Below, piece by piece: positions 7,784 to 17,438 of a stretch of DNA of 64,000 nt. The stretch covers positions 108,304-172,303 of the forward strand of contig JABCYZ010000010.1 in the NCBI GenBank assembly GCA_013289955.1, written 5' to 3'. Below the pieces are notes generated by a model. The model made no database searches, was not told the DNA's origin, and saw nothing but the letters and a program-made list of their open reading frames with translations. The position numbers and the translations under genes were made by a program. The stretch is from Acidobacteriota bacterium (GTDB lineage: Bacteria; Acidobacteriota; Terriglobia; Acidiferrales; UBA7541). Position 1 is the first letter of the stretch, and each line of letters opens with the position of its first letter.

Positions 7784-8956
7784 TCAGTCCTTGTACGGAT
7801 CGAACTCGTCGGCTCCGGCCATCGCCACTCCGGCGGGCGTGAGCGTATGCAGTACTCGAATACTCTTTCCGTGTTCTCTAAGCACCTCTGGCAATCGCTT
7901 GTAGCAATCCGGCGATTCATCCAGTCCCGCCCCCCGCAACTCCACCTTCGCCTTCTGCAGCCAGCCGTCCATCATCTCTTTGGTTACTTTTCCTGCTCGC
8001 TTCACTTCGCCTGTCTTCTTGTCCACCTTGCCTTTCGCTTCCATCCGCCCCATCACCCGTCCCGCGCCATGAACGGTGCTGTACATCGAGTATTTCGCTT
8101 CATCATTCTCGACGCCTTCCAGAATCACCGACGTTTCACCCATCGTCCCGCCAACAAATCCCTTCTGCCCCGGAAAAGCCGGTGTCGCTCCCTTGCGAAC
8201 GACCCACAGCTCTTCCCCGCCGTGCGTTTCGCGCCATGCAAAATTATGATGATTGTGAACCTCTTCCAAGATCGGCGCTCCAAGCAAAGAAGCCACTTTT
8301 TCAGAAACCCAATCCCGCCCGGCGTAGGCATATTCCCCGCCAAGTTGCATGCACTCGATATACTGCTCACCCAGATCGCTATCAGCGGCAATCACGCAAG
8401 GCTCCACGTCCATCCCGTCCGGCGCGCCAGCCTTCCTCAAAAACCAAGTCGCAATCTTGTGCCCGAGTCCCCGGGAGCCGAAATGAACTCCAATCCACAC
8501 GCGATCCAGTTCGTCGGTGAACAAATCCACATAGTGATTTCCAGAACCCACGGTCCCCAGCTGCTGCCGAGCCATCTCTTTCAACGGCGCCGCCGCCTCG
8601 CAACTCCACGCAGCCGAATCAAACAGCGCGTGATCGACCCGCTCCGCATTGCGCCGTCCGACTCCAAAGCTGATCGTTTTCCACACGTCGTCCATGATCA
8701 CTCCGATGTTTGCTCGGAGAGAGGAGCCCGGCATGTCGAGCAGCACCGCTTTGTTGCCGCATGCGATGTCGAAACCCACGCCGCTTGGACTGATCGAGTC
8801 TCTATAGGCCACTACGCCTCCAATGGGCACGGCATAGCCCTTGTGATGGTCGGCCATCAGCGCCACTCGATCGGCGCTTTTCGCGCACGTCTTGATCTGG
8901 CTCACCGCTCCCTCATCGGGAGGTCCCCAGATCGGAATATCGTCAATGATTTGCAT
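7784..8956 (-). CDS. RtcB-family RNA ligase-like protein
   Basis: 390 residues. RtcB enzymes join RNA 2',3'-cyclic-phosphate and 5'-OH ends using GTP and Mn. Metal and guanylation motifs seen: DHHKGYAVPIGGV (35-47), GVGFDIACG with Asp63/Cys66, GSGNHYVDLF with His141, HFGSRGLGH (158-166), HNHHNFAW (234-241), and HGAGR with His296, the expected guanylated histidine. Several motif positions differ from the textbook enzyme (DHH for DVH, HFGS for HSGS), so this belongs to a divergent RtcB subfamily. The frame extends upstream to 9040, but ATG 8956 has AGGGGAAG at the right distance. No archease gene (often adjacent) is visible. Monocistronic, divergent from the metalloprotease. Confidence 0.88.
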   Translation of the reverse strand: MQIIDDIPIWGPPDEGAVSQIKTCAKSADRVALMADHHKGYAVPIGGVVAYRDSISPSGVGFDIACGNKAVLLDMPGSSLRANIGVIMDDVWKTISFGVGRRNAERVDHALFDSAAWSCEAAAPLKEMARQQLGTVGSGNHYVDLFTDELDRVWIGVHFGSRGLGHKIATWFLRKAGAPDGMDVEPCVIAADSDLGEQYIECMQLGGEYAYAGRDWVSEKVASLLGAPILEEVHNHHNFAWRETHGGEELWVVRKGATPAFPGQKGFVGGTMGETSVILEGVENDEAKYSMYSTVHGAGRVMGRMEAKGKVDKKTGEVKRAGKVTKEMMDGWLQKAKVELRGAGLDESPDCYKRLPEVLREHGKSIRVLHTLTPAGVAMAGADEFDPYKD

Positions 8957-9211
8957 ATCTTCCCCTGCCTGCTGACGGCTTAAGGAGTCGTGCGATTTCG
9001 AGTGCCGACGTCTCCTGCCGCTTTTCGAAGCGACTCGCACAACTCCGCATTCGTCGAAGCTGGAGCGGCGTGTGCGGCCTCAAACGCCCGGCGATAAAAC
9101 CTATCATCTATCGCGCGCCGGCGCACTTCTCCCTTTTCCCGCGCTGGCGCAAACTCGTCCAACTATGCTGTACTTGTATTTGCGAATCTTTTTGCGACTC
9201 CCGAATTCATT

Positions 9212-10210
9212 GTGAGCACACCACCTTCAGATCCCATAGTAGACTCACTCCCGCTTCCCAGGGATTGGAGCTCTCTTCCCACTCCCGCACAGTTCTACGT
9301 CCCGGTTCTCCGCCGCCCTTCCCTCCAATCCCTCATCCTCGCCGTGGCCCTCTTTCTCCTCACCCTCTGCACCTGCCTCGCCGCCGGCACGCAATTCGCC
9401 ATCGCCTACGCCAACCATCAAGCCGCCTCTCTCGACGAATTCCTCCGTGCCTTCACTCTCTTCTACAAAGATCCCGCGGCCCTTCTCGCCGGCCTCCCCT
9501 TTGCCGCCACTCTCCTAACCATTCTGCTCGCCCACGAACTCGGCCATTTCTTCGCCTGCCGCCGCCATCATATTCACTCCACCTACCCGTTTTTCGTACC
9601 CTTCCCCAACCTCATCGGTACCTTCGGCGCATTTATCCTGATACGTTCCCCAATTCGCACTACCCGCGCCCTCTTTGACGTGGGCGCCTCCGGACCGTTC
9701 GCCGGTCTTGTCTTTGCCGTACCGGCCCTCCTCTTTGGCGTACTTCACTCGAGCATCGTCCCCGCGATCGCTCAGCCGGATCCCAACCAAAACAGCGTCG
9801 TCTTCGGCACACCCCTTCTCCTCCGCCTTCTCGACGCCCTATTTCACCCCGGCGTCAATCCCCACTTCCTTCTGCTTCCCCCGGCGGGCCGCGCTGCATG
9901 GGTTGGCCTCTTCGTTACCTCGCTAAATCTCCTGCCCGGCGGACAACTCGACGGCGGGCACATCCTCCGATCCATCAGCCCCCGCCTTCACCGCATTGCC
10001 AGCATCCTTGTCCCTCTTGCCCTTCTTCCACTCGGCCGCATCTGGTTTGTTTGGTACGTTTGGGCTGGGCTCCTGCTGGCGCAACGCTTCCTCCGCATAG
10101 CCCCCATCTACAATCCTGCTCCCCTCGACCCGCCGCGCCGCTTCGCCGCTTTCCTGACCCTGCTCATTTTCGTCCTCTGCTTCATGCCCGCCCCCATCTT
10201 CGGCCTCTGA
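9212..10210 (+). CDS. Site-2-protease-like M50 membrane metalloprotease
   Basis: 332 residues, polytopic. The zinc-binding HELGH is at 108-112 inside a hydrophobic helix, followed by the second conserved segment GASGPFAGLVFA and the C-terminal LPGGQLDGGH motif supplying the Asp zinc ligand. S2P proteases cut transmembrane anti-sigma or signalling substrates within the membrane; no PDZ domain is present, so it belongs to the short S2P group rather than the RseP type. Start is GTG 9212; no strong Shine-Dalgarno is seen. Very Pro/Leu-rich with strongly C-biased third positions. No neighbouring anti-sigma factor identifies its substrate. Confidence 0.9.
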   Translation: MSTPPSDPIVDSLPLPRDWSSLPTPAQFYVPVLRRPSLQSLILAVALFLLTLCTCLAAGTQFAIAYANHQAASLDEFLRAFTLFYKDPAALLAGLPFAATLLTILLAHELGHFFACRRHHIHSTYPFFVPFPNLIGTFGAFILIRSPIRTTRALFDVGASGPFAGLVFAVPALLFGVLHSSIVPAIAQPDPNQNSVVFGTPLLLRLLDALFHPGVNPHFLLLPPAGRAAWVGLFVTSLNLLPGGQLDGGHILRSISPRLHRIASILVPLALLPLGRIWFVWYVWAGLLLAQRFLRIAPIYNPAPLDPPRRFAAFLTLLIFVLCFMPAPIFGL

Positions 10211-10255
10211 ACCCGAAGGTATGCGGTGACAGATCCAGGTCAGAGGTTCTGCTAA

Positions 10256-10289
10256 CCTAACCGAGGGTCGCACGTCTACCCTCGTTAGG
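10256..10289 (+). promoter_or_regulatory. Dyad/hairpin overlapping the PadR ribosome-binding region
   Basis: CCTAAC-C-GAGGGT (10256-10268) pairs with ACCCTC-GTTAGG (10278-10289) through a 9-nt loop with one bulged C. The downstream arm ends 4 nt before the PadR ATG and includes its only AGG-type ribosome-binding element. It may be a PadR operator, an RNA hairpin that limits translation, or both. Confidence 0.6.
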
Positions 10290-10293
10290 TAGA

Positions 10294-10668
10294 ATGGCTA
10301 CTGTCATGACCCTCCATAAATCCCCCCACCGCACCGAGCTCCTGCAAGGCACGCTCGACATGCTCATTCTGCGCACGCTGCTTTTCGGTCCCGCGCATGG
10401 CCATCAAATCGCGAAACACATACAGCGAACCACGGAGGATGTGCTGCAGGTGGAGCACGGCTCGCTCTATCCGGCTCTCCATCGCATGGAGCGCAAAGGT
10501 TGGATCATCTCGAAATGGGAAACACCCAAGGACCGGAATCGTGAATTCAAGTATTACCGGCTAACACCACCAGGCAGGAAACAACTCGCTAGCGAAGAAT
10601 CGAGATGGAAGCGACTGACGGCAGCAGTGGCAACGCTCATGTGGCCAGCTCCGGGAGATCCGTCATGA
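10294..10668 (+). CDS. PadR-family transcriptional regulator
   Basis: 124 residues with the PadR winged helix: [29 protein letters not shown] at the start, the [23 protein letters not shown] recognition region, and [14 protein letters not shown] in the wing, then a short C-terminal dimerisation helix. PadR repressors bind an inverted repeat as dimers. The gene overlaps the following permease by ATGA (10665-10668), so the two are translationally coupled and this is the PadR member of an ADOP cassette. ATG 10306 is an alternative start. Ligand unknown. Confidence 0.93.
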   Translation: MATVMTLHKSPHRTELLQGTLDMLILRTLLFGPAHGHQIAKHIQRTTEDVLQVEHGSLYPALHRMERKGWIISKWETPKDRNREFKYYRLTPPGRKQLASEESRWKRLTAAVATLMWPAPGDPS

Positions 10669-13382
10669 ATCTTTGGAACTGGTTCCGGTCGAGACTTGCC
10701 GGCTTCCGGAAACGCCAGGGCCGAGAGAAGGAACTGGATCGGGAGATGGAGTCGCACCTCGGGCTGGAAGTCGAAGAGCAACTGGAATCGGGTTTGTCGC
10801 CCGAAGAGGCACGCTATGCCGCTCGACGAGCGTTCGGCAACATAAGACTCGTACGGGAAGACGTGCACGCCATCTGGGGTGCGGTTTGGCTGGAGCGGCT
10901 TGCTGGCCACGCAAGATACGCTGCCCGATCGCTTCTGAAGAACCCTGGTTTCACCGTCATCGCCGTTCTCACCCTGGCGTTAGGGATAGGCGCCAATACC
11001 GCGATTTTCAGCACAATCGATGCCCTGATGCTTCAGCCATTGCCGTTCTCCGAACCCGACCAGCTCTTGCGCATTTATTCAACGAAAGATGGAACTCGCG
11101 TGGGAGGGATAAATTCCGCCGGTGGACCGTCACCGATGGACGTACGGGACTTTGCCGAATCAAGTCACAGTTTCCAGAAAATGGTCGTCTACGACACGTG
11201 GCGCAAGAACGTAAGCTTCGGTAGCTCCGCGGGGGAGCCGGAGCAGATGCGAGTGGGATTGGTCCCCGCAGCCTATTTTGAAGTCCTCGATATACAGCCA
11301 GTGATGGGCCGGCTTTTTACGCAAGATGAAAATCAGGTCGGCAAGAACTTTGTGGCCGCAATAAGCGCACGACTGTGGAAAGACCGCTTCGCAAGCGACA
11401 GCGCCATCCTGGGACGGGAAATCCGTATTAATGACGAGCCCTATACGATCGTGGCAGTCATGCCGGACTCGATCCCCGAATGGATGGAGCCTTGGCGGCC
11501 TGGGCTGATCGAGGTCTGGACTCCCTTCGCGTTTGCGGACGTGTGGTCGGAAAGTTCACGGGGATCGCGAGGTTACTGCGCCCTTGCGCGTATGAAGCCC
11601 GGCGTGTCGCTCGAAGAGGCCCAGGCGGAGCTCAGGACCATAGCGGCCGCCCTGGCGACGACGCATCCCGTCGATCAAGGCATTGGCGTAATGGTCCGCA
11701 GAGTCTCCGACACGCGCGTGGGAGAGCTTCGCCCCATGCTGACGCTCTTAATGGGCGCGGTCAGCCTGATCCTGCTGATCGCGTGCGTTAACCTGGCGAA
11801 TTTGGTTATGGCGCGCAACTCGGCGCGTCAACGGGAATTGGCTGTGCGCGCGGCTCTCGGCGCTGGCAGAAGTGAGCTCATCCGGCAGTTGCTCGCCGAA
11901 ACGCTTTTGCTGTCGCTGATGGGTGGAGCGGTTGGGTTGACTCTGGCACAGATTGGACTTGCGGGTCTGGCGAGGATGCACCCTGGGGACCTGCCGCAAC
12001 TGGATTCCATAGGAATCGATTGGCGAGTGCTGGCGTTCACTCTTTTGGTGTCTCTAGCCACAAGTTTGCTTTTTGGCGTAGCACCAGCGCTCACCGGAAC
12101 CCGCCTCAATCTCGTGGATGCATTGAAGCAAGGCGGTCGATCCGGCTCCTCGGGCCGGCCTACTCAGCGTTTGCGAAACGCCTTGGTCGTTACAGAACTG
12201 GCGATGTCCCTGATGCTTCTGGTGGGGGCAACCCTCTTAACTCGAAGCATTATAGAGTTGGGGCGCCAGCATCTCGGAATCCGTCAGGACCACCTGCTGA
12301 AAGGGCATATCTATATACCTGGCGTCCGCTATCCGAACCCAGGAGCGATCACCCGCTTCTGCGATGCGTTTAGAACGCGTGTCCGCGCCGTGCCCGGCGT
12401 CATCGAGGCGACGGTAACAACGGTCTACCCGCCGCACGGCGGATGGACTCAAATGCTCAATATCCCAGGGCATCCCTTCGCGCGGATCCAGGATATTCCG
12501 TCAGCGCAGTTTGGCGTGGCGGATGCCCACCTCCTTGAAACTTTGGGAATTCCGCTGCTAGAACGCAGGGACTTCGCCGAATCGGACAGCGCCACAAGTC
12601 CGCCCGTGGCACTGATCAGCGAGGAGTTCAAACGCCGCTATTTCCCAACGGAGGATCCTGTCGGCCGGCAAATTCACATTGGACCGCCGCCATTCTTGCA
12701 GATCCCCCCTGGTGCGGACATAACCGACTTTGCGGATGTTACCGTCATTGGCGTTGCCGGCGATTTCAGAAACGCCGGCCTCGCGCTCCCGCCTGAGCCG
12801 CAGATCACTGTTCTGTACTCTCAGCATCCCCTGGTGAACTACGGATTCAAGGATATTGTGATCCGCACTGCTTCTGAGCCGCGCTTGCTGGTTCCTGAAA
12901 TACGCAGACAGCTTCATGACCTGGATCCCGACATGCCCTTTGCCGAAGTGCAAACGATGGACGAGGTCGTTGAAGCAGAGACTGGAGGACAGCGTTTTAC
13001 GACAGTTCTGCTGGCTTCCTTTGCCGCAGCGGGCCTGGTCCTTGCCGCTGTCGGAATCTACGGCGTGGTTTCTTTTCTGGTGGCGCAACGCAAGCAGGAA
13101 CTGGCTGTGCGGATTGCCATGGGCGCCAACCGCGTAAATGTTGTCTGGCTCGTCCTGAAGCAGGGCCTGGAAACGGCGGCGCTGGGCGCCGCCATCGGGC
13201 TCTTTGGTGCGTGGACCGCGCAAAAACTGGTGAAAGGCCTTTTGTTCGGAATTTCGCCGGTTGATCGATTGACGTTCCTAGGTGCGGCCGCCTTCTTACT
13301 TACCGTCGCGGCGATCGCCAGCGCAATCCCCGGCGTTCGAGTCCTGAAAATCGACCCGGCACAAACCCTTCGCCAGGACTAA
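10665..13382 (+). CDS. ADOP-type ABC transporter permease (MacB/FtsX-like)
   Basis: 905 residues. Residues ~1-85 form the cytoplasmic permease-prefix domain typical of ADOP proteins ([40 protein letters not shown]). Then come a first transmembrane helix ([30 protein letters not shown]), a MacB-like periplasmic domain, three TM helices with the FtsX core near residues 370-480, a second periplasmic domain and a closing FtsX unit ([17 protein letters not shown]...[10 protein letters not shown]). The start is ATG 10665, overlapping the PadR stop; an earlier in-frame ATG (10605) lies inside padR. No ATPase gene is adjacent, as usual for these cassettes. Function unknown; membrane-stress or export roles are assumed for the family. 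Confidence 0.94.
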   Translation: MNLWNWFRSRLAGFRKRQGREKELDREMESHLGLEVEEQLESGLSPEEARYAARRAFGNIRLVREDVHAIWGAVWLERLAGHARYAARSLLKNPGFTVIAVLTLALGIGANTAIFSTIDALMLQPLPFSEPDQLLRIYSTKDGTRVGGINSAGGPSPMDVRDFAESSHSFQKMVVYDTWRKNVSFGSSAGEPEQMRVGLVPAAYFEVLDIQPVMGRLFTQDENQVGKNFVAAISARLWKDRFASDSAILGREIRINDEPYTIVAVMPDSIPEWMEPWRPGLIEVWTPFAFADVWSESSRGSRGYCALARMKPGVSLEEAQAELRTIAAALATTHPVDQGIGVMVRRVSDTRVGELRPMLTLLMGAVSLILLIACVNLANLVMARNSARQRELAVRAALGAGRSELIRQLLAETLLLSLMGGAVGLTLAQIGLAGLARMHPGDLPQLDSIGIDWRVLAFTLLVSLATSLLFGVAPALTGTRLNLVDALKQGGRSGSSGRPTQRLRNALVVTELAMSLMLLVGATLLTRSIIELGRQHLGIRQDHLLKGHIYIPGVRYPNPGAITRFCDAFRTRVRAVPGVIEATVTTVYPPHGGWTQMLNIPGHPFARIQDIPSAQFGVADAHLLETLGIPLLERRDFAESDSATSPPVALISEEFKRRYFPTEDPVGRQIHIGPPPFLQIPPGADITDFADVTVIGVAGDFRNAGLALPPEPQITVLYSQHPLVNYGFKDIVIRTASEPRLLVPEIRRQLHDLDPDMPFAEVQTMDEVVEAETGGQRFTTVLLASFAAAGLVLAAVGIYGVVSFLVAQRKQELAVRIAMGANRVNVVWLVLKQGLETAALGAAIGLFGAWTAQKLVKGLLFGISPVDRLTFLGAAAFLLTVAAIASAIPGVRVLKIDPAQTLRQD

Positions 13383-13726
13383 GGCTCGACGGGCTGCGCA
13401 TTGTTGCCATCCGGCAGTTGCGGATTACAACGCGGAGAGACGGAACGGTTACGCTCGGCTCCCTAAATGCATTCATCAGGTGTCCCTGCTCGCTGACTCC
13501 TCTAGAATCCGGACTTCCAGAAACACGCCCGGAGACCCTTTGGAAGGAACGCTTCCAAAACATTAGAACTTGTCGCCCTTCGCCATCGTTGGCATACATG
13601 ACACTTGCAGGGGCGCACTCCATAGAGTGGCAGTTAAGCTGGCAACAAACTTTCGGTTGACCGGCTTCGAACTCCAGCTATGATGCATGCCTTGAACACG
13701 CGCCCCGAGTTCCCTGCCGCCAGCTG
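13383..13726. other. Noncoding gap after the ADOP cassette
   Basis: No supportable gene. It holds an 8-bp hairpin TTTGGAAG-GAACG-CTTCCAAA (13539-13559), a possible terminator without a T-run, and a small dyad CACTC-CATA-GAGTG around 13620. Promoters for the amino-acid permease may lie in the right half, but no clear hexamers are seen. Confidence 0.5.
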
Positions 13727-15070
13727 ATGCCTCCACTCCTTCGCACCCTTCGTCTGCGGGACCTCTTTTTACTCTTCATCGGCTCGGTCATCGGTTCCGG
13801 CATTTTCTTAACTCCCGGCCTGATCCTTCGCCAGCTGAATGGTTCCGTCGGCTACTCTCTTCTGGTCTGGATCGCCGGCGGTACGCTGTCTCTTCTCGGT
13901 GCACTGACCTACGCCGAGCTAGCGGCAACCAATCCAGAAGCGGGCGGCCTTTACTGTTTCATCCGCGACGGCTTCGGCCGCATCCCTGCCTTCCTCTACG
14001 GGTGGTGTCTTTTCCTCGTCATCGCCAGCGGTTCCGTTGCCGCGTTAGCCCGCGCCTTCACCGAGCACCTCGCTGAAATCATCCCGCTCACCGCACTGGG
14101 AAAAACCGTCCTGTCGGTCGTCATGATTGCCGTCGTCACCGCCGTCAACGTCTGGGGCACGCGCAAGAGTTCCAACCTTCAAAATTGGACCACTCTCATC
14201 AAAGTCGCCATCATCGTCATCCTCAGCGCCATCCTTCTCTCGCTCGGCCGCCACTACGGAGATATACCATCCGCGTTTGGCTCAACACAGCACGGTACCG
14301 CTCTTCTCTCCAGCTTTGGCCTGGCCATGATCTCAGTCCTTTGGGCCTATGAAGGCTGGCAGTTCGGCACCTACAGTGCCGGCGAAGTCGTCGATCCCCA
14401 GAAGGCCTTCCCGCGCGCTTTCCTGCTCGGCTCCCTGGTCCTCGCGGGTCTCTATCTCATCGCGGTTTTCGCGTATTTAGTCGCCCTCGGACCTGCGGGA
14501 GCAACGGCCAGCAACACCATTGCTTCCACATCGGTCGGCGTCGTGCTTGGCCGCAGAGCTGAAATCATTGTCGCTCTCACGATCCTCATCTCCACCTTCA
14601 GCGCTGCCAACAGCGTCATCCTCACGGCCCCGCGCGTTTTCTACGCCATGGCTAACGACAAGCTATTCTTCCAAAAACTGGCCGAGGTGCATCACCGCTT
14701 TCAGACGCCCGCCTCCGCCATCGTCGCGCTGGGAGTGTGGTCTGCGGTTCTCGCGTGTGCCGGCAAATTCGCCGAGCTGATCGGGGGCGTCATCTTTATC
14801 GGTTGGATTTTCTACGGCCTCGGCGCTGCCGCCATTTTCCCGCTGCGCCGCAGAGGCAAGGGACTGGCCACCATTCCGTATCGCGTTCCGGGCTACCCAT
14901 GGACACCGCTGCTTTTCGTCCTGGCTGCCGCCGCAATCGTTGGCAATGCGATTTATCAGGCTGTGCTCGATCCGTCCAAGTTCGCCAATCTGGCCATCGC
15001 CATCGCGCTCTTCGTGCTCGGCCTTCCCGCCTATTACTTCTGGCGCAAACGCGCTGCCCCCGCATCCTAG
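13727..15070 (+). CDS. APC-superfamily amino acid permease
   Basis: 447 residues with about 12 hydrophobic helices. The N-terminal GSVIGSGIFLTPGLIL motif is the unwound TM1 substrate-binding signature of the APC family, followed by GGTLSLLGALTYAELAATNPEAGGLYCFIRDGFG, the conserved TM2-TM3 region. The WAYEGWQFGTYSAGEV segment corresponds to TM6. This pattern fits the LAT/AdiC-like amino acid/polyamine branch; the substrate is not predictable. Start ATG 13727 lacks a good Shine-Dalgarno; since the conserved TM1 begins about 15 residues in, the start cannot be much further downstream. No biosynthetic or catabolic neighbours. Confidence 0.93.
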   Translation: MPPLLRTLRLRDLFLLFIGSVIGSGIFLTPGLILRQLNGSVGYSLLVWIAGGTLSLLGALTYAELAATNPEAGGLYCFIRDGFGRIPAFLYGWCLFLVIASGSVAALARAFTEHLAEIIPLTALGKTVLSVVMIAVVTAVNVWGTRKSSNLQNWTTLIKVAIIVILSAILLSLGRHYGDIPSAFGSTQHGTALLSSFGLAMISVLWAYEGWQFGTYSAGEVVDPQKAFPRAFLLGSLVLAGLYLIAVFAYLVALGPAGATASNTIASTSVGVVLGRRAEIIVALTILISTFSAANSVILTAPRVFYAMANDKLFFQKLAEVHHRFQTPASAIVALGVWSAVLACAGKFAELIGGVIFIGWIFYGLGAAAIFPLRRRGKGLATIPYRVPGYPWTPLLFVLAAAAIVGNAIYQAVLDPSKFANLAIAIALFVLGLPAYYFWRKRAAPAS

Positions 15071-15160
15071 ACTCGGACGGTCTCCAGCAGGAGAGGCAGA
15101 CGAAACCGCTGGCGCCGGAATTCCTCTGGATGACTGGCTGGCCGCGAGTTTCCCGCAGTG

Positions 15161-15176
15161 GCACAGCATGCTGTGC
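15161..15176. repeat. 16-bp perfect palindrome
   Basis: GCACAGCATGCTGTGC is fully self-complementary, in the convergent gap between the permease and the TPR gene. It could be a terminator stem for both genes or a dispersed palindromic repeat. Confidence 0.6.
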
Positions 15177-15265
15177 TCCAGGGGTTTTGAAGCCCTCCCT
15201 AAGCCGCGGCCGCGAACCGGCAGGCAAAACCGGCACGCCTGCTGTTCTCAGTAGGAAACCGGCTC

Positions 15266-16309
15266 TCAGGGAGAGGAGTTCAGGAGCCTTCTCGCAGCCG
15301 CATCACGCAGTTTCCGGGCTAGTCCGCTCGCAGGACTATTAGGCTGCAATTTCAGATAGTTATCGAGTGCCTGGACTTCCGCGCGATCGTCGCCCTTTTT
15401 TTCGGCCACATCCGCTAATGCGAGATAGGCGCCGGGGTGGTTTTGATTGCGGAGCAGCGCCTCATGAGCGCTTTTTTCCGCCTCATCGAGTCGGTTGAGC
15501 TGTGTCAACGCTTCGCTAAGGATCACAAAGCCTTCGGCCGAAACGTCATCAAATTCCAATCCCCTCCGGATGATTCTCTCTGCCTCCCTCGCCTTTCCTT
15601 CCAGACAAAGCACGTAGCCATATCCAAAATCCGCCAGGGCGTACTGTCCTCCACTGAGATCGATAGCCGCCTGAAAAGCCATCATCGCCTCATCGTAGCG
15701 GCCGAGACTCATGTCCACGGCCCCCATGTTGTAGTAGGCCTCGAAATACTTGGGGAACATTTCTACGGCCTTCTGGAAATGGCCAAGGCCACCGGCCGGA
15801 TCCTTCTTTGCCGCCCGATCCAGCCCCTTTTCAAATTCGGTGCGCGCTTTTTCAGGGATTTTCAATTCCCTCACCGAAACCGTGAAATTCCCCCGCGGAA
15901 TGGACCCCGATTTCGACTTGAGGTACACCACAAGGTTGGTCGAGGGGCCATTGAGGTTGGTACTGGTTTCCGCGGCTTCATACCCCTCCTCGTCCACCAC
16001 AATGTCGTACGTGCCGCGCGGAAGATTCCGCACCTTGAAGTGGCCTTCCAGGTCCGTCAAAACGCTGCGAAATATGCCCGCGGCCCGCGATTTCAGGCTG
16101 ACCGAAACCTGGGTCGCCGGCCGTTTGTCCACCTCCCGGAGCACGGTCCCGGAGATTTCTCCCTCGGTGGTCTCAAAGCTGGACACTTGCGCGCTAGCGC
16201 CCGGGGTCCAGACCATGGGCAGGAGGTTCAGGAAAAAGCTCAGCACAAGGAGCGGCAGGAGCCTTGTGCGCTGGCAGAACGTCTCGACGGTCGACACTTC
16301 GAGCTGCAT
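15266..16309 (-). CDS. Exported carboxypeptidase-regulatory-like/TPR protein
   Basis: 347 residues. Signal peptide (LLPLLVLSFFLNLLPMVWTPGASA-Q, about residues 18-41). Residues ~50-130 form a carboxypeptidase regulatory-like (prealbumin) beta-sandwich: GEISGTVLREVDKRPATQVSVSL...LTDLEGHFKVRNLPRGTYDIVV. Residues ~155-330 contain four or five TPRs (AYYNMGAVDMSLGRYDEAMMAFQAAIDL, EGFVILSEALTQLNRLDEAEKSAHEAL, AYLALADVAEKKGDDRAEVQALDNYLKL). This domain pair is common in Acidobacteriota and suggests a periplasmic or surface scaffold; no enzymatic residues. Start ATG 16309. Monocistronic and divergent from the ABC exporter. Confidence 0.9.
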   Translation of the reverse strand: MQLEVSTVETFCQRTRLLPLLVLSFFLNLLPMVWTPGASAQVSSFETTEGEISGTVLREVDKRPATQVSVSLKSRAAGIFRSVLTDLEGHFKVRNLPRGTYDIVVDEEGYEAAETSTNLNGPSTNLVVYLKSKSGSIPRGNFTVSVRELKIPEKARTEFEKGLDRAAKKDPAGGLGHFQKAVEMFPKYFEAYYNMGAVDMSLGRYDEAMMAFQAAIDLSGGQYALADFGYGYVLCLEGKAREAERIIRRGLEFDDVSAEGFVILSEALTQLNRLDEAEKSAHEALLRNQNHPGAYLALADVAEKKGDDRAEVQALDNYLKLQPNSPASGLARKLRDAAARRLLNSSP

Positions 16310-16670
16310 CTCAACCTACGGAGCACCTCTGAGGGGGGCCTCGGGAGATTTGGCGGTTGCGGGAGTTAATCCGTGCGGTCGCGAAAAGCTACTTCCATCA
16401 CCCAGTCCCAGGCTGCGTTCGTGGTTTCGCCAGCGCCGCCGGTGCACCTTAACGCCTCGATGTCAACCGTCGTGTGCTGAACAAATTGTCAGCCGAGGGA
16501 AAACTGTCTGTCTGTCACGTTTTGCACAGAGCCCGCCTGGGACAGCAGCGGCGCCGACTGCTTGGCCCGCGAGAACGGCATTCTAACCGGAAACTTTTTG
16601 CTTCCCCTTGGTGTCAAAAGAACTGCTCTGGGATTCGCTGGAAGTCTATCTGCTCGCAGGAAGGCGCCCG
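16310..16670. other. Divergent intergenic region, no gene seen
   Basis: 361 bp between the TPR gene and the ABC exporter. No conserved coding potential on either strand. It must hold both promoters, but I see no convincing -35/-10 pair. AGGAAGG at about 16659 serves the exporter ATPase. Confidence 0.5.
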
Positions 16671-17438
16671 ATGCTCGAAGCGCAAGGGCTGACGAAGTAT
16701 TACGGCTCGGTGCTGGCCGTACAGAGCATCGACTTCTGTCTTGAAGCTGGCCAAGTCCTCGGCTATCTGGGCCCAAACGGCTCCGGCAAAAGCACTACCG
16801 TCAAAATGCTCATCGGCCTTCTGGAACCTACACATGGCCAAGTCCTCTTCCACGGTAAAAACATCCAGCAGGATCTTGTCGGCTATCGCAAGCACCTGGG
16901 CTATGTCCCCGAAGAAGCCAATCTCTATCCGTACTTGACAGGCTTCGAATATCTTGAACTGGTTGGCACTCTCCGGGGCATGCCGCCGCAGCGCATGAAA
17001 GCAAAAATTGATTCCTGCCTCGAACTCTTTTCACTTTTTCCGCATCGCCACGTTTCGCTGGGTTCCTACTCGAAGGGCATGCGCCAGCGCATACTGCTCA
17101 TTTCCGCCCTGATGGACAATCCTGATGTACTGATTCTCGACGAGCCTCTCTCCGGACTCGATGTGACCTCCGCGCTCATTTTCAAAAACCTCATTCAATC
17201 GCTCAGCGCCAAAGGCAAGACGATTTTCTATTGCTCGCATGTCCTCGAAGTCGTGGAGAAAGTCTGTTCGCGGCTGCTCATACTCAGAAAAGGCCAGGTT
17301 ATTGCCAGCGGTTCCACCGAAGAGGTGCGCCAGCGCATCGGCCAAACTTCGCTCGAAAATATTTTCCTTCATCTGGTGGAAGATCGAGACATCGCTCAAA
17401 TTGCGAACAACATTGTCGATCTGGTGGTTTCGCCTTGA
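16671..17438 (+). CDS. ABC transporter ATP-binding protein (ABC-2 exporter type)
   Basis: 255 residues, one complete nucleotide-binding domain: Walker A GPNGSGKSTT (about residue 35), Q-loop region YVPEEANLYPYLTG, a signature segment degenerated to LGSYSKGMRQR (SYSKG instead of LSGGQ, normal for this ABC-A branch), Walker B LILDEPLSGLD, and H-loop YCSH. The profile resembles CcmA/DrrA/Nod-type exporters. The frame opens at 16608, but ATG 16671 has AGGAAGG 7 nt upstream and MLEAQGLTKYYG is the family's normal start. It overlaps the permease start by TTGA, so the two are coupled and form one exporter. Confidence 0.95.
   Translation: MLEAQGLTKYYGSVLAVQSIDFCLEAGQVLGYLGPNGSGKSTTVKMLIGLLEPTHGQVLFHGKNIQQDLVGYRKHLGYVPEEANLYPYLTGFEYLELVGTLRGMPPQRMKAKIDSCLELFSLFPHRHVSLGSYSKGMRQRILLISALMDNPDVLILDEPLSGLDVTSALIFKNLIQSLSAKGKTIFYCSHVLEVVEKVCSRLLILRKGQVIASGSTEEVRQRIGQTSLENIFLHLVEDRDIAQIANNIVDLVVSP

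Noticed and set aside
12558..13223. Long minus-strand frame inside the ADOP permease
   Set aside because: It mirrors the permease reading frame, shows no conserved domain and has low-complexity composition; the plus-strand gene is certain.
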